The position numbers and the translations under genes are program-made. A stretch of 64,000 nt of DNA from Halobacteriales archaeon QS_8_69_26. Its GTDB lineage: Archaea; Halobacteriota; Halobacteria; Halobacteriales; SW-7-71-33. The stretch's first letter is position 1. Each line of letters begins with the position of its first letter. The notes under the pieces were generated by a model. That model saw nothing but the letters and a program-made list of their open reading frames with translations. It was not told the origin of the DNA and made no database searches. The DNA lies in the NCBI GenBank assembly GCA_003023195.1, contig PXRX01000035.1:58910-122909 (forward strand), in the 5' to 3' direction. Of the stretch, positions 50,785-59,771 are shown piece after piece.

Positions 50785-52830
50785 ATGGACATCGACGAGG
50801 ACCGGTACGACGACGCCATCGCCGAACAGCTCCGCCAGGAGCACGAGTACGATGGGGACCTGGATCCGGACCAGCCGATCCCCGACACCTTCGAGTCGAC
50901 GGTCGAACGGTTCCCGGACCGACCCGCCCAGAAGTACAAGGGCGGGATCTACGACCGGTCGCTCGCGGCGGTGGGCGCCATCGACCCGGCGCCCGACGGC
51001 GGGTACGCCACGCTGACCTACGAGGAGATGGCCGACGTGGTCCGGAAGCTCGCGGTCGGGTTCCGGTCGCTCGGGGTCGGCTCCGGCGACAGGGTCGGTA
51101 TCTTCGCCGGGACGCGCATGGAGTGGGCCCAGAGCGACTTCGCCCTCCTGGCGACGGGTGGGATCGTCACCACGGTCTACAAGTCGTCCTCGCCCCAGCA
51201 GGTGCAGTACCTGCTCGACGACCCCGGGGCGATGGGCGTGGTCGTCCGGGACCAGGAACTCCTCGAACGGGTGCTGGAGGTGTACGACGCCGTCGACCTG
51301 CGGTTCGCCGTCGTCATGGACGAGATAGACGACCGGTACCGCGAACGGGACGGGATCTACACCCTCGGGACGGTCTACGAGGAGGGCGCGAAGCGCTACG
51401 AGGAGTCGGTCTACGAGTCGATGGTCGAGGACGTCGACGCCGAGGACCTCGCGACGCTGGTGTACACGAGCGGAACGACCGGCCGGCCGAAGGGGGTCCG
51501 GCTGACCCACCGGAACCTCCAGTCGCTGAACGTCCAGGGGATGAAGCGGGTCGGCCCCCGTCCCGGGCGGCCCGACGACGCGGCGACGGTCGACGAGACC
51601 ACCCAGACGGTGTCGTACCTCCCGCTGGCGCACATCTTCGAGCGGACGGTCGGGAGCTACCTGCTCTTTTCCGCCGGGGCGTGCGTGGCCTACGCCGAGA
51701 GCGTCGACACCCTCACGGAGGACTTCCAGGCCATCCAGCCGACCATGGCGACGTCGGTGCCGCGGGTGTACGAGAAGATATACGACGCCATCCGAAAGGA
51801 CGCCCGGGAGACCACCGTCGCCGGCCTCGACGTCGGGGAACGGATCTTCGAGTGGGCCGCCGAGGTCGGGCGGCGCTACGAGCGCGAGTCCGCGCCACCG
51901 CTGGGCCTCAGGGCCCGGATGTTCCTGGCGGACAAACTCGTGTTCTCGGACGTCCGGGACGCTCTGGGTGGAAACATCGAGATGCTCGTCTCCGGCGGCG
52001 GGACCCTCTCGAAGGAGCTGTGTACCCTCTACCACGGCATGGGCCTGCCGATCTACGAGGGGTACGGCCTCACCGAGACCGCCGCCGGGACGACGTTCAA
52101 CACCCCGGAGAACTACAAGAGCGGGACCATCGGGATCCCGATCGCCGACGTCGACCTCAGGATCGACCGGTCGGTGGTCCCGGAGGGGCAGTTCGACGAC
52201 GCCCTCGGGGAGTTCGGCGAACTGCTGGTGAAGGGGCCGAACGTCACCGACGGCTACTGGAACATGCCCGAGAAGACCGACGAGGCGTTCACCGACGACG
52301 GCTACTTCCGGACCGGCGACATCGTCCAGTGGCGGCCCGACGGCTACCTCGTGTTCCGGGAGCGCTCGAAGCAGATCCTCGTCCTCTCGACGGGCAAGAA
52401 CGTCGCCCCATCGCCCATCGAGGACGGCTTCTCCGAGAGCGAGGTCGTCGAGCAGTGCATGGTCATCGGGGACGGCGAGAAGTTCGTCGGGGCACTGGTC
52501 GTTCCGGGGTTCGACCACCTCAGGACGGTCCTCCGCGACGAGGGCGTCGAGCCACCCGCCGACGACGCGGCCCTGATCGAACACGACCGGGTCCGGGAAC
52601 TCGTCGCGGCGGAGGTCGAACGGATCAACGAGGGGTTCGAACCCCACGAACGGATCAAGCAGTTCGGGCTCGTCCCGGAGGAGTGGACCGAGGAGAACGA
52701 GATGCTCACGCCCTCGAAGAAGAAAAAGCGCCGCGACATCCTCGACGAGTATCACGAACTGGTGGCCGACATCTACCGCGAGGAGGCCGGCGACGACGCG
52801 ACGAGCCCCGACCCGGAACCCGCCGAGTAA
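50785..52830 (+). CDS. Long-chain fatty acid-CoA ligase (FadD15-like)
   Basis: A 681-residue ANL-superfamily enzyme. The P-loop LVYTSGTTGRPKGVRLTHRN is near 227-246, the A5 motif YEGYGLTETAAGTTF near 425, A7 YFRTGDIV and A8 KQILVLSTGKNVAPSPIE. It activates long-chain fatty acids to acyl-CoA via an acyl-AMP. An internal loop SLNVQGMKRVGPRPGRPDDAA is a haloarchaeal insertion. The C-terminal Lys (LTPSKKKKR) matches the catalytic A10 lysine. With the 3-hydroxyacyl-CoA dehydrogenase at 62 kb and the SDR it may belong to beta-oxidation. ATG at 50785. Confidence 0.9.
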   Translation: MDIDEDRYDDAIAEQLRQEHEYDGDLDPDQPIPDTFESTVERFPDRPAQKYKGGIYDRSLAAVGAIDPAPDGGYATLTYEEMADVVRKLAVGFRSLGVGSGDRVGIFAGTRMEWAQSDFALLATGGIVTTVYKSSSPQQVQYLLDDPGAMGVVVRDQELLERVLEVYDAVDLRFAVVMDEIDDRYRERDGIYTLGTVYEEGAKRYEESVYESMVEDVDAEDLATLVYTSGTTGRPKGVRLTHRNLQSLNVQGMKRVGPRPGRPDDAATVDETTQTVSYLPLAHIFERTVGSYLLFSAGACVAYAESVDTLTEDFQAIQPTMATSVPRVYEKIYDAIRKDARETTVAGLDVGERIFEWAAEVGRRYERESAPPLGLRARMFLADKLVFSDVRDALGGNIEMLVSGGGTLSKELCTLYHGMGLPIYEGYGLTETAAGTTFNTPENYKSGTIGIPIADVDLRIDRSVVPEGQFDDALGEFGELLVKGPNVTDGYWNMPEKTDEAFTDDGYFRTGDIVQWRPDGYLVFRERSKQILVLSTGKNVAPSPIEDGFSESEVVEQCMVIGDGEKFVGALVVPGFDHLRTVLRDEGVEPPADDAALIEHDRVRELVAAEVERINEGFEPHERIKQFGLVPEEWTEENEMLTPSKKKKRRDILDEYHELVADIYREEAGDDATSPDPEPAE

Positions 52831-52877
52831 TCTCCACCGTGTCCGGCGGTTCTTCGGGAAACGCACGGGAGCGAGGT

Positions 52878-53165
52878 TCAGGGCCGCCGGTAGACGTACT
52901 CGCCGTCCCCGGTGCGCACCCGCACCGCGTCGTCGTCGAACGCGAGGGCCTCGGCGCATCCCTCGAACTCGTGGAGGGGCATCCCGCCCTCGACCCGACC
53001 CTCGCGGGTGACGGTGAACCGCGTGGATCCGCCGAAGTCGCAGGTCGCGGCCTCGACGCCCTCCCGCTCCTCCTCGCGGAACTCGCCGCGGTCGCCACAC
53101 CACGCCGCCAGTTCGCGACGGACCCTCGCCCAGTCGTCGACCGGGACCGGTTCGTGGTCGGTCAC
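52878..53165 (-). CDS. Small haloarchaeal protein of unknown function
   Basis: A 95-residue acidic protein starting VTDHEPVPVDDWARVRRELA, with CDFGGSTRFTVTREGRVEGG, HEFEGCAEALAFDDDAVRV and ending EYVYRRP. The C-terminal half is beta-rich. It looks conserved in style (balanced codon use and acidic charge) and I recall similar short haloarchaeal proteins, but no function or domain can be given. GTG start at 53165; convergent with the acyl-CoA synthetase gene. Confidence 0.65.
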   Translation of the reverse strand: MTDHEPVPVDDWARVRRELAAWCGDRGEFREEEREGVEAATCDFGGSTRFTVTREGRVEGGMPLHEFEGCAEALAFDDDAVRVRTGDGEYVYRRP

Positions 53166-53412
53166 GTCGGGGGATCGGTCCGCCGCGGAGGTAGTTCTGG
53201 CGCTCGGGCCCCGGTTCCCGTCCCCCGGGACCCGGCGCGGGTTGCCAGTCCCGGTCCGATTCCGGCCCCGGCTCCGTGCCCCGGTGTGGGTTGCCAGTCC
53301 CGGTCCGATTCCGGCCCCGGCCCCGGCTCCGTGTCCCGGTGCGGGTCGCCCCCGGCCCCGGTTGCGATCCCCTCACGTGGTCGGCGTTCCTGCCGGGGAC
53401 GTACCGTTGCCC
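53166..53412 (+). repeat. Diverged 49-bp tandem repeat in the region before tRNA-Ser
   Basis: Between about 53230 and 53355 the block GGGTTGCCAGTCCCGGTCCG followed by ATTCCGGCCCCGGCTCCGTG is repeated at a 49-bp distance, with a partial third copy 55 bp later. This gap has no gene; the promoter of the ribosomal cluster follows directly. Confidence 0.8.
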
Positions 53413-53421
53413 TTAAATATT
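53413..53421 (+). promoter_or_regulatory. TATA box of the tRNA-Ser / ribosomal protein cluster
   Basis: TTAAATATT in otherwise GC-rich sequence, 74 bp before the mature tRNA-Ser. It probably drives tRNA-Ser and perhaps the downstream rps13 cluster. Confidence 0.65.
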
Positions 53422-53494
53422 CGACCGCGATAGGAACGGGTGCTACGCTGCAGGGGTGTACGCCCCGAGTCCGGGAGGGCGAGAGTACGCGCGT

Positions 53495-53579
53495 GTCGTG
53501 GTAGCCAAGCCTGGCCCAAGGCGCAGGGTTGCTAACTCTGTGGCGTCAAGCCTCCGGGGTTCGAATCCCCGCCACGACG
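53495..53579 (+). tRNA. tRNA-Ser (GCT)
   Basis: Acceptor arms GTCGTGG and CCACGAC (53495-53501, 53572-53578), discriminator G. Anticodon GCT at 53531-53533 within AGGGTTGCTAACTCT, long variable arm (TGTGGCGTCAAGCCTC) as expected for a type II tRNA, T-loop TTCGAAT. CCA not encoded. It precedes rps13 by 60 bp, the usual haloarchaeal arrangement. Confidence 0.94.
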
Positions 53580-53639
53580 CTGTGCGGATCGGCCGAGGGG
53601 GACCGTGCAGTTTCCCCCACAGACCACACCACACAACGC

Positions 53640-54158
53640 ATGAGCACGGAAGAACCACCCGACGAAGGCGAGGACGAGGACATCCGGTACTTCGTCCGGA
53701 TCGGCCAGACCGACCTGGACGGGACCAAGTCCGTCGAGCGCTCGCTGTCCGAGATGAACGGCATCGGGCGACGAACCGCCCGACTGATCGCCGACGAGAT
53801 CGGCGTCGACCGCCGGGAACTGCTCGGCAAACTCGACGAGGACCGGATCGACGAACTGGTCGAACTGGTACAGTCCTACGACGAATCGGTACCCGACTGG
53901 CTGACGAACCGCCGGAACGACTTCTACTCCGGCGAGACGAGTCACGAGGTCGGTAACGAACTGACGATGACCCGCCAGCAGGACATCAACCGCATGAAGA
54001 TGATAGACTCCTACAAGGGCGTCCGCCACAAGCGCGGCCAGAAGGTCCGCGGCCAGCGGACGAAGTCCACCGGCCGGACCGAGGGGACCGTCGGCGTCAA
54101 CGTCGAACGGATCCGCGAGGAGGCCGAGGAAGAAGCAGCAGAAGGGGAGGATGAGTGA
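53640..54158 (+). CDS. rps13: 30S ribosomal protein uS13
   Basis: A 172-residue archaeal uS13, in the head of the small subunit contacting the P-site tRNA. IRYFVRIGQTDLDGTKSVERSL, then NGIGRRTARLIADEIGVD and the C-terminal YKGVRHKRGQKVRGQRTKST are diagnostic. An acidic 14-residue start and a Glu-rich tail (EEAEEEAAEGEDE) are haloadaptive. First protein gene of the cluster; its stop overlaps the rps4 start (TGATG). Confidence 0.96.
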   Translation: MSTEEPPDEGEDEDIRYFVRIGQTDLDGTKSVERSLSEMNGIGRRTARLIADEIGVDRRELLGKLDEDRIDELVELVQSYDESVPDWLTNRRNDFYSGETSHEVGNELTMTRQQDINRMKMIDSYKGVRHKRGQKVRGQRTKSTGRTEGTVGVNVERIREEAEEEAAEGEDE

Positions 54159-54676
54159 TGCCGCTTGGAACGTCCACCAAGCGCTACGAGACGCCGAACC
54201 ACCCCTTCCAGGGCGGTCGGATCGACGAGGAGCACGGTCTCGTCGGCCAGTACGGCCTCAAGAACAAGGAGGAGCTCTGGCGGGCCCAGTCGCGCCTGCG
54301 TGAGTTCCGGCGCGAGGCCCGCGACCTGCTCGGGCAGGTCGAGGGCGAGGCGGTCCGGACCGAGAGCGAGGAGTTCCTCGACCGCCTGCGGCGCCTGGGC
54401 ATCCTCGACGAGGAGGACGGTCTCGACGACGTGCTGGGTCTGGAGGTCAACGACATCCTGGAGCGCCGTCTCCAGACCATCGTCTACCGGCAGGGCCTGG
54501 CCAACACCGTCTCCCAGGCGCGACAGTTCATCGTCCACGGGCACGTCCTGGTCGGCGAGAGCCGGGTCCAGGCCCCCTCCTACAAGGTCGCGGTCGACGA
54601 GGAGGGCGTGATCCGCTTCGACGACACGAGCCCGCTGGCGGACGAACTCCACCCCGAACGAGCGGAGGGACCATAG
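54158..54676 (+). CDS. rps4: 30S ribosomal protein uS4
   Basis: A 172-residue primary-binding uS4. [25 protein letters not shown], then [21 protein letters not shown] and the S4 RNA-binding domain [22 protein letters not shown]. The start [17 protein letters not shown] matches archaeal S4. Overlaps rps13 by one base and ends directly before rps11. Confidence 0.96.
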   Translation: MPLGTSTKRYETPNHPFQGGRIDEEHGLVGQYGLKNKEELWRAQSRLREFRREARDLLGQVEGEAVRTESEEFLDRLRRLGILDEEDGLDDVLGLEVNDILERRLQTIVYRQGLANTVSQARQFIVHGHVLVGESRVQAPSYKVAVDEEGVIRFDDTSPLADELHPERAEGP

Positions 54677-55069
54677 ATGGCAGAGAACGAGGACGGAAAG
54701 TGGGGCATCGCCCACGTGCACGCATCGTTCAACAACACGATCATCACGGTTACGGACATCACCGGGGCCGAAACCATCGCGAAGTCCTCGGGCGGCGCGG
54801 TCGTCAAGCAGAACCGCGACGAGGCCTCGCCCTACGCCGCGATGCAGATGGCCGAGACGGTCGCCGAGGAGGTCCTCGAGGCCGGCGTCGAGGGCGTTCA
54901 CGTCCGCGTGCGCGGTCCGGGGGGCAACCTCCAGAAGTCCCCGGGACCGGGCGCGCAGGCGACCATCCGGGCACTGGCACGTGCCGGCCTGGAGATCGGG
55001 CGCATCGAGGACGTCACCCCGATCCCCCACGACGGCTCGCGCGCCCCGAAGGGCAAGAGCGGATACTGA
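54677..55069 (+). CDS. rps11: 30S ribosomal protein uS11
   Basis: A 130-residue uS11 of the platform. [40 protein letters not shown] and the C-terminal [21 protein letters not shown] are near-universal. Length equals that of other haloarchaeal homologues. One base separates its TGA from the rpo3 ATG. Confidence 0.97.
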   Translation: MAENEDGKWGIAHVHASFNNTIITVTDITGAETIAKSSGGAVVKQNRDEASPYAAMQMAETVAEEVLEAGVEGVHVRVRGPGGNLQKSPGPGAQATIRALARAGLEIGRIEDVTPIPHDGSRAPKGKSGY

Positions 55070-55070
55070 G

Positions 55071-55832
55071 ATGTCGGCAACAATCCACGACGTCGACTAC
55101 GAGGTCGAGTTCGTCGAGCGCGGGGAGACCTCCGCGCGGATCCTGGTGCGCGGGGTGACCCCCGCGTTCGCCAACGGCATCCGCCGGGCGATGATCGCGG
55201 ACGTTCCGACGATGGCCATCGACACCGTCCGGGTCATCGAGAACTCGTCGGTGATGTTCGACGAGCAGATCGGTCTCCGCCTGGGCCTGGTGCCGCTGAC
55301 GACCCCCGTCGGCGAGTTCGAGGTCGGCGACTCGGTGACCCTCTCGATGGACGTCGAGGGGCCGGCGACGGCGAAGTCGGGGGACCTGCGGACGGCCGAG
55401 GACCTCGTGCGACCGGCCTCCGATGAGATCCCGATCATCGACCTCAAGGAGGGCCAGCGGCTCGAACTGGAGGCCGACGCGGTGCTTGACCGGGGCCGGG
55501 ACCACGCCAAGCACCAGGGCGGGGTCGCCGTCGGCTACCGGCACCTCCAGCGCGTGGAGGTCGTGGGCGACGCCGACGAGTTCGAGGACGAGGAGCCCCG
55601 GATCATTCGCGGCCACGTCGAGGAAGACGGCGAGGTGATCGACACCGCGGAGTTCGACCACGACCTCTCGAAGCGGTACCCCGGCAAGGAGGTCGAGGTC
55701 CACGACGTGGACAACGCCTTCGTGTTCCACGTCGAGACGGACGGGTCGCTGTCCGTGGAGGACCTGGTCCTCAAGGCCGTCGACTCCCTCGAACGCCGCG
55801 CCGAGGAACTGGAAGACGCCGTCGCACTGTAA
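55071..55832 (+). CDS. rpo3: RNA polymerase subunit Rpo3 (D)
   Basis: A 253-residue alpha/Rpb3-like subunit that, with Rpo11, nucleates polymerase assembly. [56 protein letters not shown] and the C-terminal [21 protein letters not shown] are typical. No 3Fe-4S/4Fe-4S cysteines are present in the middle domain, as in haloarchaea. Followed 149 bp later by tRNA-Leu. Confidence 0.95.
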   Translation: MSATIHDVDYEVEFVERGETSARILVRGVTPAFANGIRRAMIADVPTMAIDTVRVIENSSVMFDEQIGLRLGLVPLTTPVGEFEVGDSVTLSMDVEGPATAKSGDLRTAEDLVRPASDEIPIIDLKEGQRLELEADAVLDRGRDHAKHQGGVAVGYRHLQRVEVVGDADEFEDEEPRIIRGHVEEDGEVIDTAEFDHDLSKRYPGKEVEVHDVDNAFVFHVETDGSLSVEDLVLKAVDSLERRAEELEDAVAL

Positions 55833-55980
55833 GCACAGATGCCCGCCCCGAACCACCCACCGACCCCACGCGCGACGCCCCCGGCGAGGGATCCCTCCGG
55901 ATCCCCCGCCGTCGAGGACGACGGTCGCCGAGCGCGGACCGAAAGGGGTTTGTGGCGGCGCACCGAACGCGGGATCGCGT

Positions 55981-56065
55981 GCAGGGATAGCCAAGTCAGG
56001 TCAACGGCGCAGCGTTCAGGGCGCTGTCCCATAGGGGTCCGCAGGTTCAAATCCTGCTCCCTGCA
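55981..56065 (+). tRNA. tRNA-Leu (CAG)
   Basis: Acceptor arms GCAGGGA and TCCCTGC (55981-55987, 56058-56064), discriminator A. Anticodon CAG at 56017-56019 in CAGCG-TTCAGGG-CGCTG, long variable arm, T-arm GCAGG-TTCAAAT-CCTGC. It lies between rpo3 and rpl18e. The last 23 bases recur at 56169-56191. Confidence 0.94.
56043..56065 (+). repeat. Direct repeat, tRNA-Leu 3' end (possible att site, copy 1)
   Basis: The 23 bases from the T-stem to the discriminator of tRNA-Leu, identical to 56169-56191. Such end duplications mark integration by tyrosine recombinases. Confidence 0.8.
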
Positions 56066-56168
56066 TTCTCCGACTCGACCGAACGGGAGAGTCGTGAGTA
56101 ATCAGCGAGCGGATTCGAACCACGGGAGTCGGAGCGGCCGAGCGAACGCGAGGCCGACCGTCTCCAGG
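56066..56168. other. 103-bp insert between tRNA-Leu and its duplicated end
   Basis: Contains a 9-bp inverted repeat (CTCCGACTC at 56069, GAGTCGGAG near 56126) and, on the minus strand, GTGGTTCGAATCC, which resembles a T-arm of another tRNA. No gene. It may be what remains of an integrated element. Confidence 0.5.
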
Positions 56169-56191
56169 AGGTTCAAATCCTGCTCCCTGCA
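56169..56191 (+). repeat. Direct repeat, second copy of tRNA-Leu 3' end (possible att site, copy 2)
   Basis: Exact 23-base match to the tRNA end, 126 bp downstream and 22 bp before the rpl18e start. Confidence 0.8.
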
Positions 56192-56212
56192 CTCCCTTCC
56201 CTTCTGTAGACA

Positions 56213-56563
56213 ATGAGCAAAACGAACCCACGACTACAGCGACTCGTCGCCGACCTGAAGTCGGCGGCTCGCGAGTCCGACGCCGACGTCTGGGCCGACG
56301 TCGCCGAGCGCCTGGAGAAGCCCCGGAGCACCCACGCAGAGGTGAACCTGGGGCAGATCGAGCGATACGCCCGCGAGGACGAGACGGTCATCGTCCCGGG
56401 CAAGGTGCTCGGCAGCGGCGCGCTCCGGAAGTCGGTGACGGTCGCGGCCGTCGACTTCTCGTCGAGCGCCGAGACGAAGATAGCGGAGGTCGGCGAGACC
56501 ATGCAGCTAGAACAGGCGGTATCGAACAACCCCGAGGGATCGAACGTGCGGGTGATGCGATGA
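56213..56563 (+). CDS. rpl18e: 50S ribosomal protein eL18 (L18e)
   Basis: A 116-residue protein: [44 protein letters not shown] and [20 protein letters not shown]. It belongs to the large subunit and has no bacterial equivalent by name. Its stop overlaps rpl13 by four bases (ATGA). Confidence 0.95.
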   Translation: MSKTNPRLQRLVADLKSAARESDADVWADVAERLEKPRSTHAEVNLGQIERYAREDETVIVPGKVLGSGALRKSVTVAAVDFSSSAETKIAEVGETMQLEQAVSNNPEGSNVRVMR

Positions 56564-56997
56564 GCCTCGCCGAGTTCGACGCGGACCTGGTGGTCGACGC
56601 GTCGGACTGCATCATGGGGCGCGTCGCCAGCCAGGTCGCCGAGCGCGCACTGGCCGGCGAGCGGGTGGCCGTGGTGAACGCCGAACGGGCGGTCATCACG
56701 GGCAGCGAGCAGGACGTAATGGAGACGTACCGGACGCGGGCGGGCCTCGGCTCCGACCGGGGGCCGGCCTACCCGAAGCGCCCGGACACCATCTTCAAAC
56801 GCTCCATCCGGGGGATGCTCCCCCACAAGCGGCCCCGCGGCCGTGAGGCGTTCGAGCGGGTCCGCGTCTACGTGGGCAACCCCCACGGCTGGGCGGCCGA
56901 ACCCCTCGAGGACACCTCCCTGGACCGGCTCTCGAACATCCGATTCGTCCACCTGGGCGACGTCAGCGAGAAACTGGGTGCTTCCGTAACATGGTAA
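56560..56997 (+). CDS. rpl13: 50S ribosomal protein uL13
   Basis: A 145-residue archaeal uL13. [41 protein letters not shown] and [22 protein letters not shown] are diagnostic. It begins in the ATGA overlap with rpl18e and ends seven bases inside rps9. Confidence 0.96.
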   Translation: MSLAEFDADLVVDASDCIMGRVASQVAERALAGERVAVVNAERAVITGSEQDVMETYRTRAGLGSDRGPAYPKRPDTIFKRSIRGMLPHKRPRGREAFERVRVYVGNPHGWAAEPLEDTSLDRLSNIRFVHLGDVSEKLGASVTW

Positions 56998-57386
56998 CCA
57001 ACACGTCAGGCAAGAAGAAGACGGCCATCGCCCGCGCCACCGTGCGCGACGGGGACGGCCGCGTGCGGGTCAACTCCACGCCGATCGAACTGGTGGAACC
57101 GGAACTGGCCCGCCTCAAGATGACCGAACCGTTCCGGATCGCCGGCGAGTACCGCGACGACGTGGACCTCGATGTCCACGTCGAAGGTGGCGGGTTCATG
57201 GGCCAGGCCGACGCCGCCCGGACCGCCATCGCGCGGGGTGTCGTCCAGCACACCGGCGACGCCGAACTGCGCGACGCGTACATGGAGTTCGACCGCTCGC
57301 TGCTGGTCAACGACGTGCGCCAGCGCGAGTCCAAGAAGTGGGGCGGTCCCGGCGCCCGGGCCCGCTACCAGAAGTCCTACCGGTGA
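56991..57386 (+). CDS. rps9: 30S ribosomal protein uS9
   Basis: A 131-residue uS9, whose C-terminal tail reaches the P-site t[26 protein letters not shown] and the end [17 protein letters not shown] are typical. It overlaps rpl13 by seven bases. Confidence 0.96.
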   Translation: MVTNTSGKKKTAIARATVRDGDGRVRVNSTPIELVEPELARLKMTEPFRIAGEYRDDVDLDVHVEGGGFMGQADAARTAIARGVVQHTGDAELRDAYMEFDRSLLVNDVRQRESKKWGGPGARARYQKSYR

Positions 57387-57393
57387 TCCAGTC

Positions 57394-57588
57394 ATGATGG
57401 TTCCAGTCCGGTGTTTCACGTGCGGCAAGGTCGTCGGCGACCGGTGGGAGGAGTTCAAGCGCCGCGTCGAGACCGAGGGCGAGGACCCGGAGGAGGTACT
57501 CGACGACCTCGGGCTGGAGCGACACTGCTGTCGGCGGATGCTCGTCAGCCACAAGGACCTGGTCGACATCGTCAGCCCCTACCAATGA
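57394..57588 (+). CDS. rpo10: RNA polymerase subunit Rpo10 (N)
   Basis: A 64-residue zinc-bundle subunit with [10 protein letters not shown] and the [15 protein letters not shown] cysteine pair. It stabilises the Rpo3-Rpo11 assembly. ATG codons at 57394 and 57397 both fit; the shorter gives [10 protein letters not shown] as in most homologues. Overlaps rpo6 by four bases. Confidence 0.95.
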   Translation: MMVPVRCFTCGKVVGDRWEEFKRRVETEGEDPEEVLDDLGLERHCCRRMLVSHKDLVDIVSPYQ

Positions 57589-57767
57589 GCTCCGGACAGC
57601 GCTTCAACCGGTACGAGAAGGCCCGCATCATCGGTGCCCGGGCACTCCAGGTGTCCTACGGGGCCCCCGTACTGATCGAGACCGAGCAGACCGAACCGAT
57701 CCTGGTGGCGGCCGAGGAGTACGACGCCGGCGTGCTCCCCTTCACCGTCAACAGGGAGGACGACTGA
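57585..57767 (+). CDS. rpo6: RNA polymerase subunit Rpo6 (K)
   Basis: A 60-residue omega/Rpb6-like subunit: [26 protein letters not shown] then [10 protein letters not shown]. It clamps the largest subunit. Its ATG lies in the overlap with rpo10, and its TGA is one base before eno. Confidence 0.94.
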   Translation: MSSGQRFNRYEKARIIGARALQVSYGAPVLIETEQTEPILVAAEEYDAGVLPFTVNREDD

Positions 57768-57768
57768 G

Positions 57769-58965
57769 ATGACGACGGTCGCCGACGTGCGCCTGCGGCG
57801 CGTACTCGACTCCCGGGGGAACCCGACGGTCGAGGCGGACGTGCTCACCGAGTCGGGTGCCTTCGGCCGGGCCGCCGCACCGTCCGGGGCGAGCACGGGT
57901 GCCCACGAGGCGATCGAACTCCCGCCCGCGGAGGCCATCGCCAAGGCCCGCGAGCACGCGGTCCCCCGCCTGACCGGGGTCGACGCCGCCGACCAGCGGT
58001 CGGTCGACCGCGCCCTGGCGGCCGCCGACGGGACGGACGACTTCTCGGGCATCGGCGCCAACGCGGCCGTCGCGCTCTCGATGGCCGCCGCCAAGGCCGG
58101 CGCGGCCGCCCTGGGGACGCCGCTGTACCAGCACCTCGGCGGGACCTTCCGGGGCGACGGCTTCCCCGTCCCGCTGGGCAACGTCATCGGCGGCGGCGAA
58201 CACGCCGCCGACGCAACGGACATCCAGGAGTTCCTGGCGGTGCCCTCCGGGGCACCGTCCGTCTCGGACGCCGTGTTCGCGAACGCCCGCGTCCACGAGG
58301 TGGTCGGCGAACTGCTGGCCGAACGGGACGTCCCGGCCGGCAAGGGCGACGAGGGTGCCTGGGCGCCCTCGGTCGGCGACGGCGAGGCCTTCGAACTGCT
58401 GGCCGAGGCCACGGACCGCGTGAGCGACGAGGTCGGCTTCCACGTCGGCACCGGCGTCGACGTCGCGGCCGCCGAACTCCACGAGGACGACGCCTACCAG
58501 TACACCAACCGGGTGCGCCTCCGGGCCGAACAGATCGACTACGTGGTCGACCTGGTCGAGGAGTACGACCTGGAGTACGTCGAGGACCCCCTCGACGAGG
58601 AGGACTTCGACGGCTACGCCGACCTCACCGACCGGGTGGGCGACCGGACCCTGATCTGTGGCGACGACCTGTTCGTGACCGACGTCGACCGGATCCAGCG
58701 AGGGATCGACGCCGGCGCGGGCAACAGCGTGCTGATAAAGCCCAACCAGATCGGTACCCTCTCGGCGGCGTTCGACGCGGTCGAACTCGCCCGGGAGAAC
58801 GCCTACGCGCCGGTCGTCAGCCACCGGTCGGGCGAGACGGAGGACGCCACCATCGCACACCTCGCCGTGGCGACCGACGCCCCCTTCGTGAAGACGGGGG
58901 CCGTCGGCGGCGAGCGAACCGCCAAACTCAACGAACTCATCAGGATCGAGGACGACGCACTATGA
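57769..58965 (+). CDS. eno: Enolase
   Basis: A 398-residue glycolytic enzyme converting 2-phosphoglycerate to phosphoenolpyruvate. [26 protein letters not shown], the Lys-acid region [11 protein letters not shown], ligands Asp/Glu in VEDPLDEED and CGDDLF, and the signature LIKPNQIGT plus SHRSGETED are intact. It is standard within the haloarchaeal ribosomal cluster. Its stop overlaps rps2 by four bases. Confidence 0.96.
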   Translation: MTTVADVRLRRVLDSRGNPTVEADVLTESGAFGRAAAPSGASTGAHEAIELPPAEAIAKAREHAVPRLTGVDAADQRSVDRALAAADGTDDFSGIGANAAVALSMAAAKAGAAALGTPLYQHLGGTFRGDGFPVPLGNVIGGGEHAADATDIQEFLAVPSGAPSVSDAVFANARVHEVVGELLAERDVPAGKGDEGAWAPSVGDGEAFELLAEATDRVSDEVGFHVGTGVDVAAAELHEDDAYQYTNRVRLRAEQIDYVVDLVEEYDLEYVEDPLDEEDFDGYADLTDRVGDRTLICGDDLFVTDVDRIQRGIDAGAGNSVLIKPNQIGTLSAAFDAVELARENAYAPVVSHRSGETEDATIAHLAVATDAPFVKTGAVGGERTAKLNELIRIEDDAL

Positions 58966-59633
58966 GCGACAACGACGAACGAGAGGGGCTCGACGCCTCC
59001 GAGGTCGACGTCGAGGACCTCGAGGACGAGTCCGAGGAACCGCCCGCAGAACAACCCGAGACGGGGCAGGTCGCCGAGACCGAGGCCCCCGAGGACGAGG
59101 AGACCGAGGAGGAGGAGGACCCCGCCCTCGACGAGGACGTCATGTCCGGGGAGGAGGCCGACCTCCTCATCCCCGTGGAGGACTACCTGGGCGCCGGCGT
59201 CCACATCGGCACCCAGCAGAAGACCCAGGACATGGAGCGGTACATCCACCGCGTCCGCACGGACGGCCTGTACGTCCTGGACATCTCCGCGACCGACGCC
59301 CAGGCCGTCGGCGCCCGCGCACGCACCGGCCGGTTCATCCCCGGGACGCTGACGAACCCGGACTACGCCGGGTACATCGAACCCGACGTCCTGGTCGTCA
59401 CGGACCCCATCGGCGACTCCCAGGCCGTCAAGGAGGCCAACACCGTCGGCATCCCCGTCATCGCGATGTGCGACTCCAACAACACCACCCGGGACGTCGA
59501 CCTGGTCATCCCCACGAACAACAAGGGCCGCAAGGCCCTCTCGGTGGTCTACTGGCTGCTGGCGAACGAGACGCTGGACGCCCGCGGCGCCGAACCCACC
59601 TACGCCCTCTCGGACTTCGAGTCCGGGATCTGA
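58962..59633 (+). CDS. rps2: 30S ribosomal protein uS2 with a central in-frame deletion
   Basis: A 223-residue uS2. The acidic 60-residue leader, [39 protein letters not shown] and the second half ([60 protein letters not shown]) are normal. After LDISATD, however, the sequence passes straight to [11 protein letters not shown]. Haloarchaeal uS2, from memory, has about 35 more residues there, including the segment with ASSRQYGRFPAEKF. Codon use and frame are undisturbed. Either this genome encodes a shortened uS2, a second full copy exists, or the assembly lost about 100 bp. Confidence 0.85.
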   Translation: MSDNDEREGLDASEVDVEDLEDESEEPPAEQPETGQVAETEAPEDEETEEEEDPALDEDVMSGEEADLLIPVEDYLGAGVHIGTQQKTQDMERYIHRVRTDGLYVLDISATDAQAVGARARTGRFIPGTLTNPDYAGYIEPDVLVVTDPIGDSQAVKEANTVGIPVIAMCDSNNTTRDVDLVIPTNNKGRKALSVVYWLLANETLDARGAEPTYALSDFESGI

Positions 59634-59771
59634 CGGTTTCGCGATCGGACGGTTTCGACGGTCACTTTTCCGTGGTTTCACGGCGATACTCGCGGCCGGA
59701 CGGGGCAGGACTGGTCCCTGCTATCGGATTTTCTGACGGGTGAGACGGCCGATCCCGACACGAGCGAGACC
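59634..59771. other. Short gap where the ribosomal cluster ends
   Basis: 138 bp. The frame of the following PKD gene is open through this gap back to the rps2 stop but has no start codon or leader, suggesting lost 5' coding sequence. Confidence 0.4.

Noticed and set aside
49270..53376. Very long minus-strand open frame (over 1300 codons) opposite the MFS and acyl-CoA synthetase genes
   Set aside because: Its product is Arg/Gly/Pro/His-rich without domains, while the plus strand encodes two complete recognised proteins. Long antisense frames are normal at this GC content.
56066..56168. A second tRNA gene on the minus strand near 56110-56130
   Set aside because: Only a T-arm-like stretch is present; no acceptor, D-arm or anticodon arm can be folded.
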